From assembly GCA_018398575.1 (NCBI GenBank), contig JAGTXZ010000019.1:2170001-2234000 (forward strand): a stretch of DNA of 64,000 nt, in the 5' to 3' direction. The position numbers were made by a program, and so were the translations under genes. Position 1 is the stretch's first letter, and every line of letters begins with the position of its first letter. A model generated the notes under the pieces. That model worked only from the letters and a program-made list of their open reading frames with translations, searched no databases and was not told the origin of the DNA. This document shows, one piece after another, positions 33,933 to 44,089 of the stretch. The stretch comes from Ampelomyces quisqualis (taxonomy: Eukaryota > Ascomycota > Dothideomycetes > Pleosporales > Phaeosphaeriaceae).

Positions 33933-34575
33933 AGCGAATGTAAAGAGCTGAGTTGGCAAGGCAAAAAAGCGCGCTGGATGGTCTGTACAGAACCTAGTGC
34001 GGTGCGTCGAAAAATATTTATATACGCCACAGTTGTTTTGATTCTAAGCAGCTCATGCTGAATTAGGCAGGACCTGTTCAATAAAATATTCTGCTGTACA
34101 GTCCAATATTGTATGCTCCTTGGCACGATCCGGCCACTTGATCCCGACTCAGTCATCTCCGGATCTCGTCAGGCCCAGCACTTTCGAATGTACTTACCCA
34201 TCGATAATTAACCCTGCTCAATCTACCTGGGATCATACCTAACTACGTACCGAGTATGCATGTCACTACCGTATCTTCTAAAAATTCACGATGGGTTCCA
34301 CATGGACCACACGGACAACATGGGAGCAAACGTGCACCCAGCACAAGGATTCTTTCGCCGCTCCTGTCCTGTCATAAATGCGCGTCTCAACGGAGCCTGA
34401 GACCATGAGCGACTTGTGTCACACAACCTTTCATCCTTAGCAGTTTGTTAGCCTAGCAACAACCAAGTCATCTTACCAACACAACTTCTAGTCCCCCACC
34501 TGCATCGCATGTTATTTACGGCTTTCAGCAACAAATCAAAGCAACCCGCATATTTAAATCAATCACACTCGGACC
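33933..34575. promoter_or_regulatory. Divergent promoter region between uge3 and the sph3 relic
   Basis: 643 bp between the uge3 start and the first recognisable sph3 codons on the opposite strand. It contains the uge3 TATA box. Just before the relic a TATTTAAAT sequence at 34551-34559 may be the remnant TATA box of sph3, about 20 bp upstream of the old ATG. Confidence 0.4.
34015..34025 (-). promoter_or_regulatory. TATA box of uge3
   Basis: The minus strand reads GTATATAAATA about 85-95 bp upstream of the uge3 ATG, a good match to a TATA element at a normal fungal distance. Confidence 0.5.
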
Positions 34576-35604
34576 ATGGCTAACTCCGTGATCGTGCCGC
34601 TGTGCATCTATCTTTCCATGGGGGCATGGATTCCCATCTTCGACATGCACGGGCCTTTACTATTCGACCTCGAGTCTTTTGTGATCTGGATCTGATTATC
34701 CCAAGGCTGCATGATAGCCTCAATTACAATTCACTATCGTAGTGAACTTCCACAGCGGTCCAGGCGATGGCTCTATGTCGATCGCAGAATGCTTGCACGC
34801 CATAGAGACTTTAAATAAATCCCTTCAACAATGTACGCACTTTCGGTTATGAGTTGACCACGTAGTGCGCGAGAGATTTGAACACAGTGGTAGGCGACAT
34901 AGTCGCCTACTCTTTCTGCGGCGAGTGTCAAGACTCCCTCGCCATTGATGGCATCTTCGTCGACAAGACTTACACGATATTCCTCAGATTCTGTTTCATA
35001 TTTGCAGGCTATAGCGAAGGTGTTCAAGAAAATGACGGGTTGAAGGAGAGCTACATCGGCAGGATCACTTTTCATCTCGGCACTGCTGGCCCATGGGCCC
35101 CACGGAAGCTTGGTCGTGATGACCCCTGCTGCAGGCCGCTTGTCATTGTGCCGCTCCTATATGACAGAGCTTTATTGTCGAAGACACCGTCCCTGGTACT
35201 GCTGCTCGGTACGCCGGCAATTGTGCGCATACAAGGCTGACATTACATCGCAGTCCAGAATCCTGGCGCTTTGCCTGCTCCACATTCCACAATACTTCGA
35301 GGAAAGGAAGTCTTCAGTGTGTGACCACATTGGCCCTGACATGACCGTGGTGTTCGAAAATTCTTCCACAATTTGGTCTATTCATCAGCTTGCGGTCGCA
35401 GACGCAACGAAATTGTACAATCGCATGACGCTTGCGCTTGTTGTGCACAGCCTGCCAGACCTTACTGTTGTCGAGATCGAGGTTACGTTGATGCAGCTCC
35501 TCGCTGTGGCTTATGGCATACAGTCGACTGGCGATAGGAACTACTCGGGCATCGATCAGCACCTCCCTGTATTTCTAGAATCCTTGGCCGCGCTGTCGAG
35601 CTGA
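34576..35604 (+). pseudogene. sph3: Broken sph3 gene (GH135 exopolysaccharide hydrolase, spherulin-4-like)
   Basis: Relic of Sph3, the GH135 endo-galactosaminidase needed for GAG production in Aspergillus. Collinear blocks of the family are found on one strand in different frames: MANSVIVPLCIYLSMGAW (from 34576), QLQFTIVVNFHSGPG (34721 on), NNVRTFGYELTT (34827 on), ARDLNTVVGDIVAYSF and DSLAIDGIFVDK (34869-34967), YSSDSVSYLQAIAKVFKK (34978 on), VQNPGALPAPHST (35253 on), then GPDMTVVFEN and KLYNRMTLALVVHSLPD, and lastly QHLPVFLESLAALSS. Two gaps could be old introns (34681-34717, 35209-35253). Lesions seen: a frame change near 34820, in-frame TAG at 34863, a frame change near 34970, TGA at 35041, and TGA at 35322 with another frame change. 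The active-site Asp-Glu pair reads Asp-Lys (34962-34967), while the later Glu (VVFEN, 35356) is kept. The number of lesions makes sequencing error an unlikely full explanation. Confidence 0.82.
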
Positions 35605-38359
35605 AATCATACTGACGCTGAAAGTAGCCATATCCAACAGCGGTGGTCTATACACCATCAACGAATGTATGGACATTCGCCAGTTCCTGTGCACAATGCA
35701 TACCTTGCGCGTGACCTACAGTTGGGCATGTCTGGATGGTGACTTGACGCCATGTTTCTGTCAATCTTCACCAGTTCCGCCACCGTTCACGCCTCAATGA
35801 TGATCGCCGGTTAGGGGTGAATGTCGTTCATGATCGTGGTCAAGACATCAGGTCTCCCCAGCAAGGGCGGTCCGTGAGCCCGCCGGGTGATTAGAATCTC
35901 TGAGTTTCCAGCGTTTCAGGCTTAGCAACTGGGCGAGGCTTTGCAAAAGGAGCGGTGATCACATTTGCCCTCTTAATATTCTTCTTCCGCTTCAGCTCAC
36001 CGAGGCCAATCAGAACGACCTTCCGCCACACACATGGACACCCGCGTTGATCTGGCGGAATGCACTACCCCCGCACCAGTCCACCGGAACTGGGCGCTAA
36101 CCCGCAGTGACGCGCTACAACACTCTATTTCAACCGAACTTCTCCATGGCACCGCAGCGACTATGCACGTAGTGGCTCGCTCCAGCTTACCATCACAATA
36201 CGACATGCATACGGAGTTCTCTTCAATTCTTCAAATGAGCATCATATGTACCTGGCAGGCCCTCGCAAGGATCAAGCATCAAATGGTTGGTTACAAAATC
36301 GCCTCAACATGCTGGCGGCTCTATGCGTCTGGCCGCCTCACGGGCAGTCCGGAGCGTCGCAGCTTTCGACCACCCCCTCCGCATCTATTGCTGTCCCAAA
36401 CACGTGCGAGCCTGCGAGGCTGACAAGTCGTCGACCCGATCGGACGGTTCACTAGTCTTGTAGGTACCTTTCGGCCCTCGGGCGAGAGCTAGTTGAAGTT
36501 CCAACATACCCGTCCCCACCGAGAGAGGTCAGCTTGGTGGGTGCGGATACCTTTGCATGCACAAGATGCCTGTATCCTTACTACACGGCTGCAAATGCGC
36601 TCAGCTGTCTCCATCTGGGCGCTTTTCGGCGAGAGAACCCCGGTCAACAGCCATCCCATGAAGACACCAGGTACAGCCTGAGAATTAGGATGCATACAGT
36701 CCTCGCTGCACGACTCCACGCCGAGGGCCAGGCTCATCACGAAAACGCTCCCCAATCGCCGCGGAATCGCAATGATGTTTAGGCACAAGTCCCGCTACAA
36801 GTAGCGGAATCTTGGTTACTCAAATACAACTTGCCTGGTGACCGAGATTGTGCCAAAAAAACAGGCTGAGACGCGAATCGTCCGGCACGAGTCGAAAGTT
36901 GAGAAAAGCTGGGTCGTACAGATAGTGTTCACTGTTCAGCGCCCAGGGGCATGGGTCACCCACACGCGCTACGCATGCCAACCAAAGCCATCGATGCGTG
37001 TCGAACTGGGGATCGGCTGGAACAAGGCAGCTCGCACACCACACTTGGAATGTCTTCGAGACGATGGCCATGGTGTCGGTGTACTAATGGTTGAATCGCC
37101 ACGCAATATGATGCCATCGGCGACTGAGGTAGCAGGCAATGTGGACGAACATCACGGCCACCAATGTCCCACTCATTAGCCATAGCAACCGCAAAAGTTA
37201 CTACTCTTCGACATTGGGGACGCGTACGCCTTGACCCACTTGTACTAGATTTCCTCTCTACACCCTCAAATGCGGCCAGCGGAACTGTGTGTCGCCACCG
37301 ACCGCTGGTAAGTCTACCCAGGAACTCGCATACGCCGGGAGCCTTCAAACTTTAACCGCATTCACCCGGCTAAGAATAGTAGCTTGGCCCCCCTACGTAC
37401 ACTACCGTATTGCATGCCCAGCTGGATACGGAGATGTCGCCCCATTTCCACCAGTCACCTGAGACCTGACGATGTCACGTTGCACGCCGGTACTAGAATC
37501 TTGATAGGAATGAGCCGGCTTACGAGGTCCGCGTGCCGGTTGATGTCGACTTTGTTTTCTGTAATTCCCTTAACCGTCATGATACTAAACAGCGAAAAGC
37601 GGACATAACATTCAGTAAGCATGAGCGCCGGTAAGCCATGGCCCGCACCACATTGGGCATAGATGAGTTCAACTCCGCTGCTGTGAACGTCGAAGCTAGG
37701 ACTGAGTATCGATCGGTTAATACGCCGAGGATTAGTAGGCCTCGCGATACGACCGGCTCGAGTACGCGATGCAATCACATTGAATCGGCCCAACAGCGCC
37801 TCGGCCCTAGCACGAACATGTTCCAACAAAAAGACTGCCGTGCAACCCAATGCAAGCAGGCTTTTCATCCACCAGTGAGCACCTCTTAATTGCTCATCCA
37901 CCAGTGAGCACCTCTTAATTGCCCATCAACCAGTCAGCATCTCTTAATTGCACGGACGAAGCCATGTGAGAATTGCTTGAGCATGCTAAGCATAACGTAC
38001 TGCCCCAGCGAAATGCACCCCGCAGTTACCGGTTTGGAAATTCTCCTCCACGGATCACGACCCGAAAGATCCCTTGACGATATCGAAAATCCTAGCAATA
38101 TAGTTGCTGCGAACAAATTGCTTTGAGCAAATAAGCATACTTTAGCCTCGACGTTAAAACATTGCCATAGGGCGTGTGTGATGCTTGCTATGCTTGATCT
38201 CTGGTTTCTTCAGACCCTGGGGCCAGTACGAACGCCGTTTTGCGGCATGCATCATCGGATTCTGAGATGAAGTCTCGGAATTGCAGTGGAATGCACGGCA
38301 CCGTCGCTGAAATGCCGTGTGAGCGGCGGTGATGTGAACACTGATTGTTTCTTCCCACT
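35605..38359. other. Gene-poor stretch between the sph3 relic and ega3
   Basis: 2.75 kb without a supported gene. Reading frames on both strands are short and lack family features; the longest on the minus strand (37455-37901) has one hydrophobic stretch but overlaps the tandem repeat and has no recognisable domain. A 29-bp tandem repeat lies at 37865-37951. The distance is large for neighbours in a compact cluster, so insertion or decay of other DNA is possible. Confidence 0.5.
37865..37951. repeat. 29-bp tandem repeat, three copies
   Basis: Three head-to-tail 29-mers. Copies 1 and 2 (37865-37893, 37894-37922) are identical and begin TCATCCACCAGTGAGCACCT; copy 3 (37923-37951) differs at four positions. 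All end in CTCTTAATTGC. No flanking inverted repeats were noticed. Confidence 0.92.
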
Positions 38360-39522
38360 TTAGTCATGCCCTCCTACGGCCTCATCGAGACTTGTAGCTT
38401 CAACTCTCCCATCGCAGTATTCCACCCATCCGTCAAGGTTCATCTTCTTCAGCACCGTGCTGAAGCCATTACTACTTTCCGAAGTACACGGTTTCTTCTT
38501 CGTATCTTCGCCAAAGCCATCCGTCTGGATCTGTTGCGATATGTCGCCCTCGCCCCCTGGATACTCGATGTGAAACACGGGCTTTCCTGCTGTGATGAAG
38601 GGTTGGAAGTCGTCGCATTCGTTGTATTGTGCACATTGCTCATTGACCGAGAAGCCTACTAGCGGAAGGACTGCGGATATGATCTTTTTCGCGTTCTTCA
38701 GCCCAAGTGTCAGGTTCAAAGGGCCCGTAACTATAGACAAGTATTGAATGTACTCGATACTATCGTTTAATGTCAAGCCCACGCCATTGTCGTTCTCCTA
38801 TGGCACATGTCAGATTTTGATGTCGAGTATGGACGGTCAGTACGTACATATCCGTCCACGTTGTCTGGATCGATGCCATCGCATCCTTTCTCCTTCGCCA
38901 TCTCGATCCTCTTCTTCATAATTTCTCGCACATTTTGGCTATTCAACTTTATCCACTTCTCACCTGGCCAGTCGTCGAGATTGTTACCTAGGTCTTCATT
39001 CTTGAAGTCCTTTGCATCAGGTCGCCAATTCTCATACGATCCCGCCGAGAAGTAGCATATGACTTTCTTCCCCAGGTTATGTAGCTGCGCAATCGTTGAC
39101 GCTGGTGAGTCGAAGAGATCGATGTCGAAAATACTAACGTCTGGCGTCACTGAGTCCGACACGAGAGGTGGATGTGACAAAATAATTTGCCATGTGTCAT
39201 TCACGCTTGGTGTCCAGGGCAGTGTGTTGTTTGGCGACGGGAGTGGACTCAGAGTAGGCTCTTCGCCGTCATCGTCACCGCCATCGTCGCGCCCAAGGGT
39301 AAGACCTAGACCCAGACCCAGACCGAGCGCGAGAGCAATGACAGCGAGAAGCACTATGCTTCCTAGGATTATCTTGCGTCGACAAGGCGGTGACCTCTTC
39401 GCTGGAGGTTTGTCGGACATGTTGTGCATGGCAATTCCATGTGGCGCAAATGTCTTCAAGCAGTATTCCGCAGCTGCTCGCACAGAAACCTTTTTCTCGG
39501 GAAAACATTCTCCGTCTGACAT
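38360..39522 (-). CDS. ega3: Endo-alpha-1,4-galactosaminidase, GH114 (Ega3-like), membrane-anchored
   Basis: GH114 hydrolase that cuts galactosamine-rich stretches of GAG. Two exons (39522-38848, 38797-38360; intron 38847-38798) give 370 aa. The N-terminus has a basic cytosolic segment (KRSPPCRRK), then a signal anchor near residues 51-77 with the unusual run ALGLGLGLGLTLG, then a Ser/Pro/Asp-rich linker and the (beta/alpha)8 catalytic domain. Family motifs: DIDLFDSP near 133-140, KKVICYFSAGSYENWRPD, then CDGIDPDNVDGY ending exon 1, which holds the catalytic acidic residues. Exon 2 opens with ENDNGVGLTLNDSIEY. All key residues I can place are intact. The start could be 39522 or the later ATGs at MHNMSDKPP; all precede the anchor. 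It sits between the sph3 relic and agd3, as in Aspergillus. Confidence 0.88.
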
Positions 39523-40220
39523 CCAATAACGTGGATCTAGCCGAATGATCCCACGAGGTAAGGGTACTATGCAGTGCTCATATAGCCGGCTTGACCAAGC
39601 CTTAGCAGCCTAATGCAGCTAGCGCTCATGCAGCACGATATTGCAGATGTGGCGCATCAAAGGATCACGGTCAAGGACCTATGTTTGTGGGGCTTGCACA
39701 GGCAGAATAGAAAGATACGTCGTCAATCGGCATCGGAGTTGGGCAACAAAGTAAGCACCGGTGGCTTTTCGGACTGCCATGCACGAGCTGGCGTATTCCG
39801 AGTTGTTGGGTCGTGTCAAGTGTATGCGGGTTGGCATCTTGGTTAAGGGCCTTCTTGCTTGGGACAGTGGATTTGTTTTGGCACATCGCGGTCTGGGACA
39901 GAACGAAATCTCGGCGACTCGGCAACTTCACGTTACCCTATATTGTATTCGGTGGCTGTGCGTCTGCGATCATATTTGTGGTGTGCAGGTGCAGCTTGCC
40001 AAAACTGGCCAAGGTTTCCACTTGTATTGCTAATGCTGCATTCAGGCAGTGAGGTGTAGTGGCAAAATAGTAAGCGTGACCTAGGTCCAGCAGAAGACAG
40101 CGGCAAGTGGAGATGATTCAACGGACGTAACAGCTATTTTGAGACCTTTTTGTTTATGCTAGGATCTACATTACATACAACGAATGTGGAAGTACGAGGC
40201 TATGGTTTTGAGGGCCTTCT
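39523..40220. other. Intergenic region, ega3 promoter and agd3 3' side
   Basis: A 698-bp spacer between two minus-strand cluster genes. No frame with family features; no clear TATA element. Confidence 0.45.
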
Positions 40221-42511
40221 CTATAGCCTATAAGGCGTTGTAAAATTGTAGTTGCGGCTTGCACCACTCATCGTCACCCACAATGTCAGCGGATCACTAC
40301 CAAGCTGCTCCTTTGTGGCACCGGTTGTGGATGAGGTAGCTACGGGAACTGTGATTGGAATCGGTGTCCTGCAGTTGTTGCCGCCAGCGGTGTAAACGTT
40401 GATACTCTCAATGTTAGCGCCATCGGCAGAGGTAGTCCACGTAAGACTAGGCCTGCAGAGATCACGAATCTGGCGGTTAACAAACGCTTGGGCTAGGTCA
40501 TCGTGCTTAAGCGTCTTCAAGGGCCAGGTGGTGCTGCATTGCATTAGCAGGGATCCAGTGCCGGGGGCTTCAATATTGGGGCTTACAGTCGAATCATCTC
40601 TGCGGTTATAGTCTCAATCCAGGTCATGAGAAGAGAATATCGATCGCTTATTCCGTTCACAGTTGTTGTCGGCACATCGTTCACGCGCATGTTGGCTTGG
40701 TGAAACATGTAGCTGCACTTCTCGTTAGCAATCGTTCGTTGAACGCCTAGTCTTAATACTTACGCGTCCCAGTGGAGCCCGAACAGTTGGCGAATAGCCG
40801 TGTCTCTCGAGTTGTTCATGAGATCGGCAAACGTACCCTTGCCAGCTGAAGTATCGATCCATTCTTGCAAGGTACAAGCTGGGAGATCGCAGTTGTAGTA
40901 GATTAGCGTCGCCCATCGTGGCATGACATTCAAGCCTGCGTAGCCGTTTCCTGCCACGGTAGTATTGAGGGGCCAGAAGAAATTGTTGGTATTGCGGAGC
41001 AACGGACGAGTGTTATCCCCTACGACGTTGAATATACCGTTGTCCATCCAGCCTTTAATGACATCCGCATTATACAGACCGGTAATGGCAGGCGGAATAA
41101 TTCCTGAGGTGCTGAATCGCTTCGCTGCATCTAGACCAACTTGGTTCAGCCATGCCCGGTTGAAGGCAATCTCCTTGGATGCATCATTGTAGGTTGCGTT
41201 GGTCAAATCAGCGTGAGAGCTGTGAGTTTGTTAGAAGCGCAAGGTTCGCGAGTGCTCAAACGTACAAAGTGTGCGATATGTGTGCAAACGCATCGCGATT
41301 AACCTCGTTCGCGAACCAGTTCTGCAATCCATCGATCTTCGCGCATGCCAGGCTCCATGTGTATTTGGCGGGGGTAGAGGGCCAAATGTCGACTCCGGTG
41401 CCCGGCGGCTTCTTATACTCAGGGCTACCATCTGGCTGATCAGCATATTCGATTCCGGATGCGGGACTGCAAATCGTTTCGCCGTCTGCGGTATTTGCAG
41501 CGGCTTCAATGTCTCCATTTCCGTTGTGGCCTATTTCGATAAAGAATTCTGAACCTTTCGGCAACTTCGTGTTCAGGGTGGCCTGCCAGGTTACATGCCA
41601 GTCGAGATCTTCCGGCTTACAACGATAGTTCTGACCTCGCGGTCTGTACATGGGTGTCTCCAGGAACATGTCGTCCACCTGTGTGCCCAAGTAAATCCTT
41701 CTGAAACCTACGTATAGGCCTCGAGTGACCCATATGATCCACGAGTGCTGTGCAACATTGCTTGATGGAGCCCAATCAAGCGCGAAGGGCATGAACCATA
41801 CCATCTGCTGGCGATCACCGATCTGATTGATGACCGCAGCAGTTCCAGCGCTACCGAATCTGGCGACTTCCCATGCCATAGACGCATTCGTGATGGTCGC
41901 AGGATTGTGGAAAATGTTCGCGATGCTAATTGGCACATTGCTAGTGGATGGCGAAATCAGTCCATTGATTCCCGTACGCGCCCGACATGCCAAATAGATG
42001 TTGTTACTCACATTTTGAGACCAGCGGTGGAAAAGGCACTGGTGTTGGTGAAGGTTACGGGCTCATCATCGAGGCTAGCACCGTTGCTAGAGACACCAAA
42101 ATCGGGTGTTGGAAAAACATCCAGGCGAGCCATTCTGATACCGAAACTGCTTTGGTATGCATAAAGATCTTGCCATTGCCCCCTGGTGAGCGCACTGTAG
42201 TATAATTCGTCATAGTTGTATGCGACTTCGGAGATAATGACGATGCCACCATAGTTGCCATGTGTTGCGGAAGAGTTCAAAAGGGGTAGGTTTGCGATAC
42301 CCGACTGCGGTACGATCAGAACTTCATGGGAAATCCCGTAGCCTCGTAGACCAGCCGCAGCAGTATTTTCTGCCGACAAAGCATCGCGCGCGATGATCAG
42401 AATAGTGCTCGAAACAGTGGCACCTCCAACATACGCAGAAGCGCCATGCGAGAAGAGAAGCAAGAAGGAGAAAGCACAGGCGCGGAGTAAAGAGAGACAA
42501 GACGACGCCAT
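40221..42511 (-). CDS. agd3: Secreted GAG deacetylase, CE18 family (Agd3-like)
   Basis: Extracellular deacetylase that removes acetyl groups from GalNAc units of GAG, making the polymer adhesive. Five exons (42511-42012, 41940-41266, 41219-40764, 40712-40587, 40533-40221) give 689 aa. The signal peptide is MASSCLSLLRACAFSFLLLF, with cleavage near HGASA/YVGG. The metal and catalytic Asp motif YLGTQVDDMFLETP lies near residue 250; the HxxxH metal ligands are in FAHISHTFSHADL near residue 391, restored by splicing across 41265-41220. The middle has IEIGHNGNGDIEAAAN. All five joins are in phase and the domain looks complete. An upstream in-frame ATG at 42553 would add 14 residues; it lies only about 20 bp from a TATATTAA element, so I prefer 42511, which also gives a tidier signal peptide. 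It is divergent from gtb3. Confidence 0.88.
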
Positions 42512-44089
42512 TGCGAGACGATGGAGTGAACAGCGTGACAATAGAAACTTCATGGGAAACTTAGCGGCCTTAATATAGAAAGGCTCGGCAGAAGTACCAG
42601 GTCGTCTAACCTAGTAACAGGCCTTGGGGAGAATATTGGTCCAGACGCAGCATAGACAGCCACCCAGACTATCGATTGTCTCCCTTTCAGGCCTCAGCAC
42701 CTGTTCTGAAGTTGGGATTTCGCCCCAGTAATAGGCATGACACGGCGCGCTCAAGTGCGCACAAGTTCACGTGAAGAATCAATGCCGGTCCTCGCTCACA
42801 CGCGACACACGTAACATGATGTTAAGTCGAAGTAGGGACGTAGGGGACTTGGCGGTAATGGAGCTCGAAGAGCCGTGGATAGAGCACGTTGCTATGTGAG
42901 GGCAATGTATTGTGCACATCTGTGGTCATCCATGCTCTTTCAGCTTGGTGCCCTACTAAGAGATCCTGGGGACTGCCACGGTGGAGACCGGCACTACCTG
43001 CGCGCAATACTCGTAAGGCCACGGGATGCGAAAATCCGAGGAAATTGGGGACGACGCGGCTGACGAGCCCTGGCCAGCGTCTTCGCCAACACGCGGCCGT
43101 CTGCAGGGTGCGCAGATTCAGCCGTGAAGTGCAGGCCCCATAGCTCATCTGCAGGTGGTGCATTGCATTGCGCTATCGTGCTGGTCTCGGAGGCAAAGCA
43201 GCGAGAGCTGCCGGAATAGAGGAGTGCTGAGATTAAAGATCAAGTTTTGGATGGACAGGCTAAAGAGCGACGTCGGGTGAAGGAGACGATCGGGACATGA
43301 TGTGCGGCGCTCGGGCCCGGCGCTAGCGATGCTGCCTGCCATTCCAGCCCCCGTCGCCGTCGCTCGACCACTCCCAGCGCGTCCTCGCGAGTCACGCCAC
43401 CTACCTCGTTCACCACACCTCATCGCTCACATCTATGTATACAATGCTTGCTCCTTGGCACCCGCGGTTACTGTCCGCTGTCCGCTGTTCGGGACAGATG
43501 GGACTGCCCGCGACATGGTGCCGGATGCCCTGGGCCTTGTGCCTGGCACTGCCTGCTTTGTCCGGCCAAATGGCGATTCTGCACGTATCGCCCACGGAGC
43601 GCTGCCGCATGGATCGTGGCAGCCAAGAGTCGTATTGCATGCTTCTGGAAATATGAACTCGCTTCTTTGCTATGAGGACCCTGCGCCGGTGGAGGCCTAT
43701 GTTCCGGCTTTTTCACTTGGTGTGCCAACGCAATCCGCAGATCAACTGCTTACACTTGACTCCAACACAGAAGGGAATTTTGTGCCTCCTTCGGCTCTCC
43801 GACTTGGCCATCTGCAGCCGAAGAGCCTACCCTTATACTCGCTGCAGCCCTCGCTATCAGGAGACTCGGCTTTAATCATCTAGTCATTTTCGTATCGAGC
43901 TATTGGAGCCTTCACCATGGGATACCGCATCTGGACCTGTCCGCAACATTCTTAGCCGTGCTTTCTTTGCCTCATGGTGTATCACTCTACGTTGATCGAT
44001 ACGTTCTCGTTATCAAACTTCTGAGGTCGTGCTCGGGGTAGCATTGCGGTCTGGTCGTACTTGGTTGCTACCCATACTGGGCCGTAATC
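42512..44089. promoter_or_regulatory. Divergent promoter region between agd3 and gtb3
   Basis: About 1.58 kb shared upstream region of the two divergent cluster genes, so they may be co-regulated. One sequence fitting the degenerate StuA consensus (ACGCGACA, 42800-42807) occurs, about what chance predicts. The + strand frame 43302-43883 is open for 193 codons but has no family features. Confidence 0.45.
42572..42579 (-). promoter_or_regulatory. TATA-like element of agd3
   Basis: The minus strand reads CTATATTAA about 60-70 bp upstream of the chosen agd3 start and about 20 bp upstream of the alternative ATG at 42553. A TATA box this close to 42553 would usually place transcription initiation downstream of it. 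Confidence 0.4.

Noticed and set aside
34773..35075. 100-codon minus-strand frame with protein-like composition
   Set aside because: It lies antisense to the sph3 relic; the + strand shows recognisable GH135 blocks, so the minus frame is a shadow of old coding sequence.
35110..35604. 165-codon + strand frame taken as an independent gene
   Set aside because: Its C-terminal half is the GH135 end of sph3 and its N-terminal half is out of frame with the VQNPG block, so it is part of the pseudogene.
37455..37901. 148-codon minus-strand frame with a hydrophobic stretch
   Set aside because: No recognisable domain, overlaps the tandem repeat region, composition not clearly coding.
42800..42807. StuA-like site ACGCGACA upstream of agd3/gtb3
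   Set aside because: The consensus is so degenerate that one to two matches are expected by chance in 1.5 kb.
43302..43883. 193-codon + strand frame in the agd3/gtb3 promoter
   Set aside because: Pro/Ala/Arg-rich start from GC-rich DNA, no domain, no splice continuation; probably chance.
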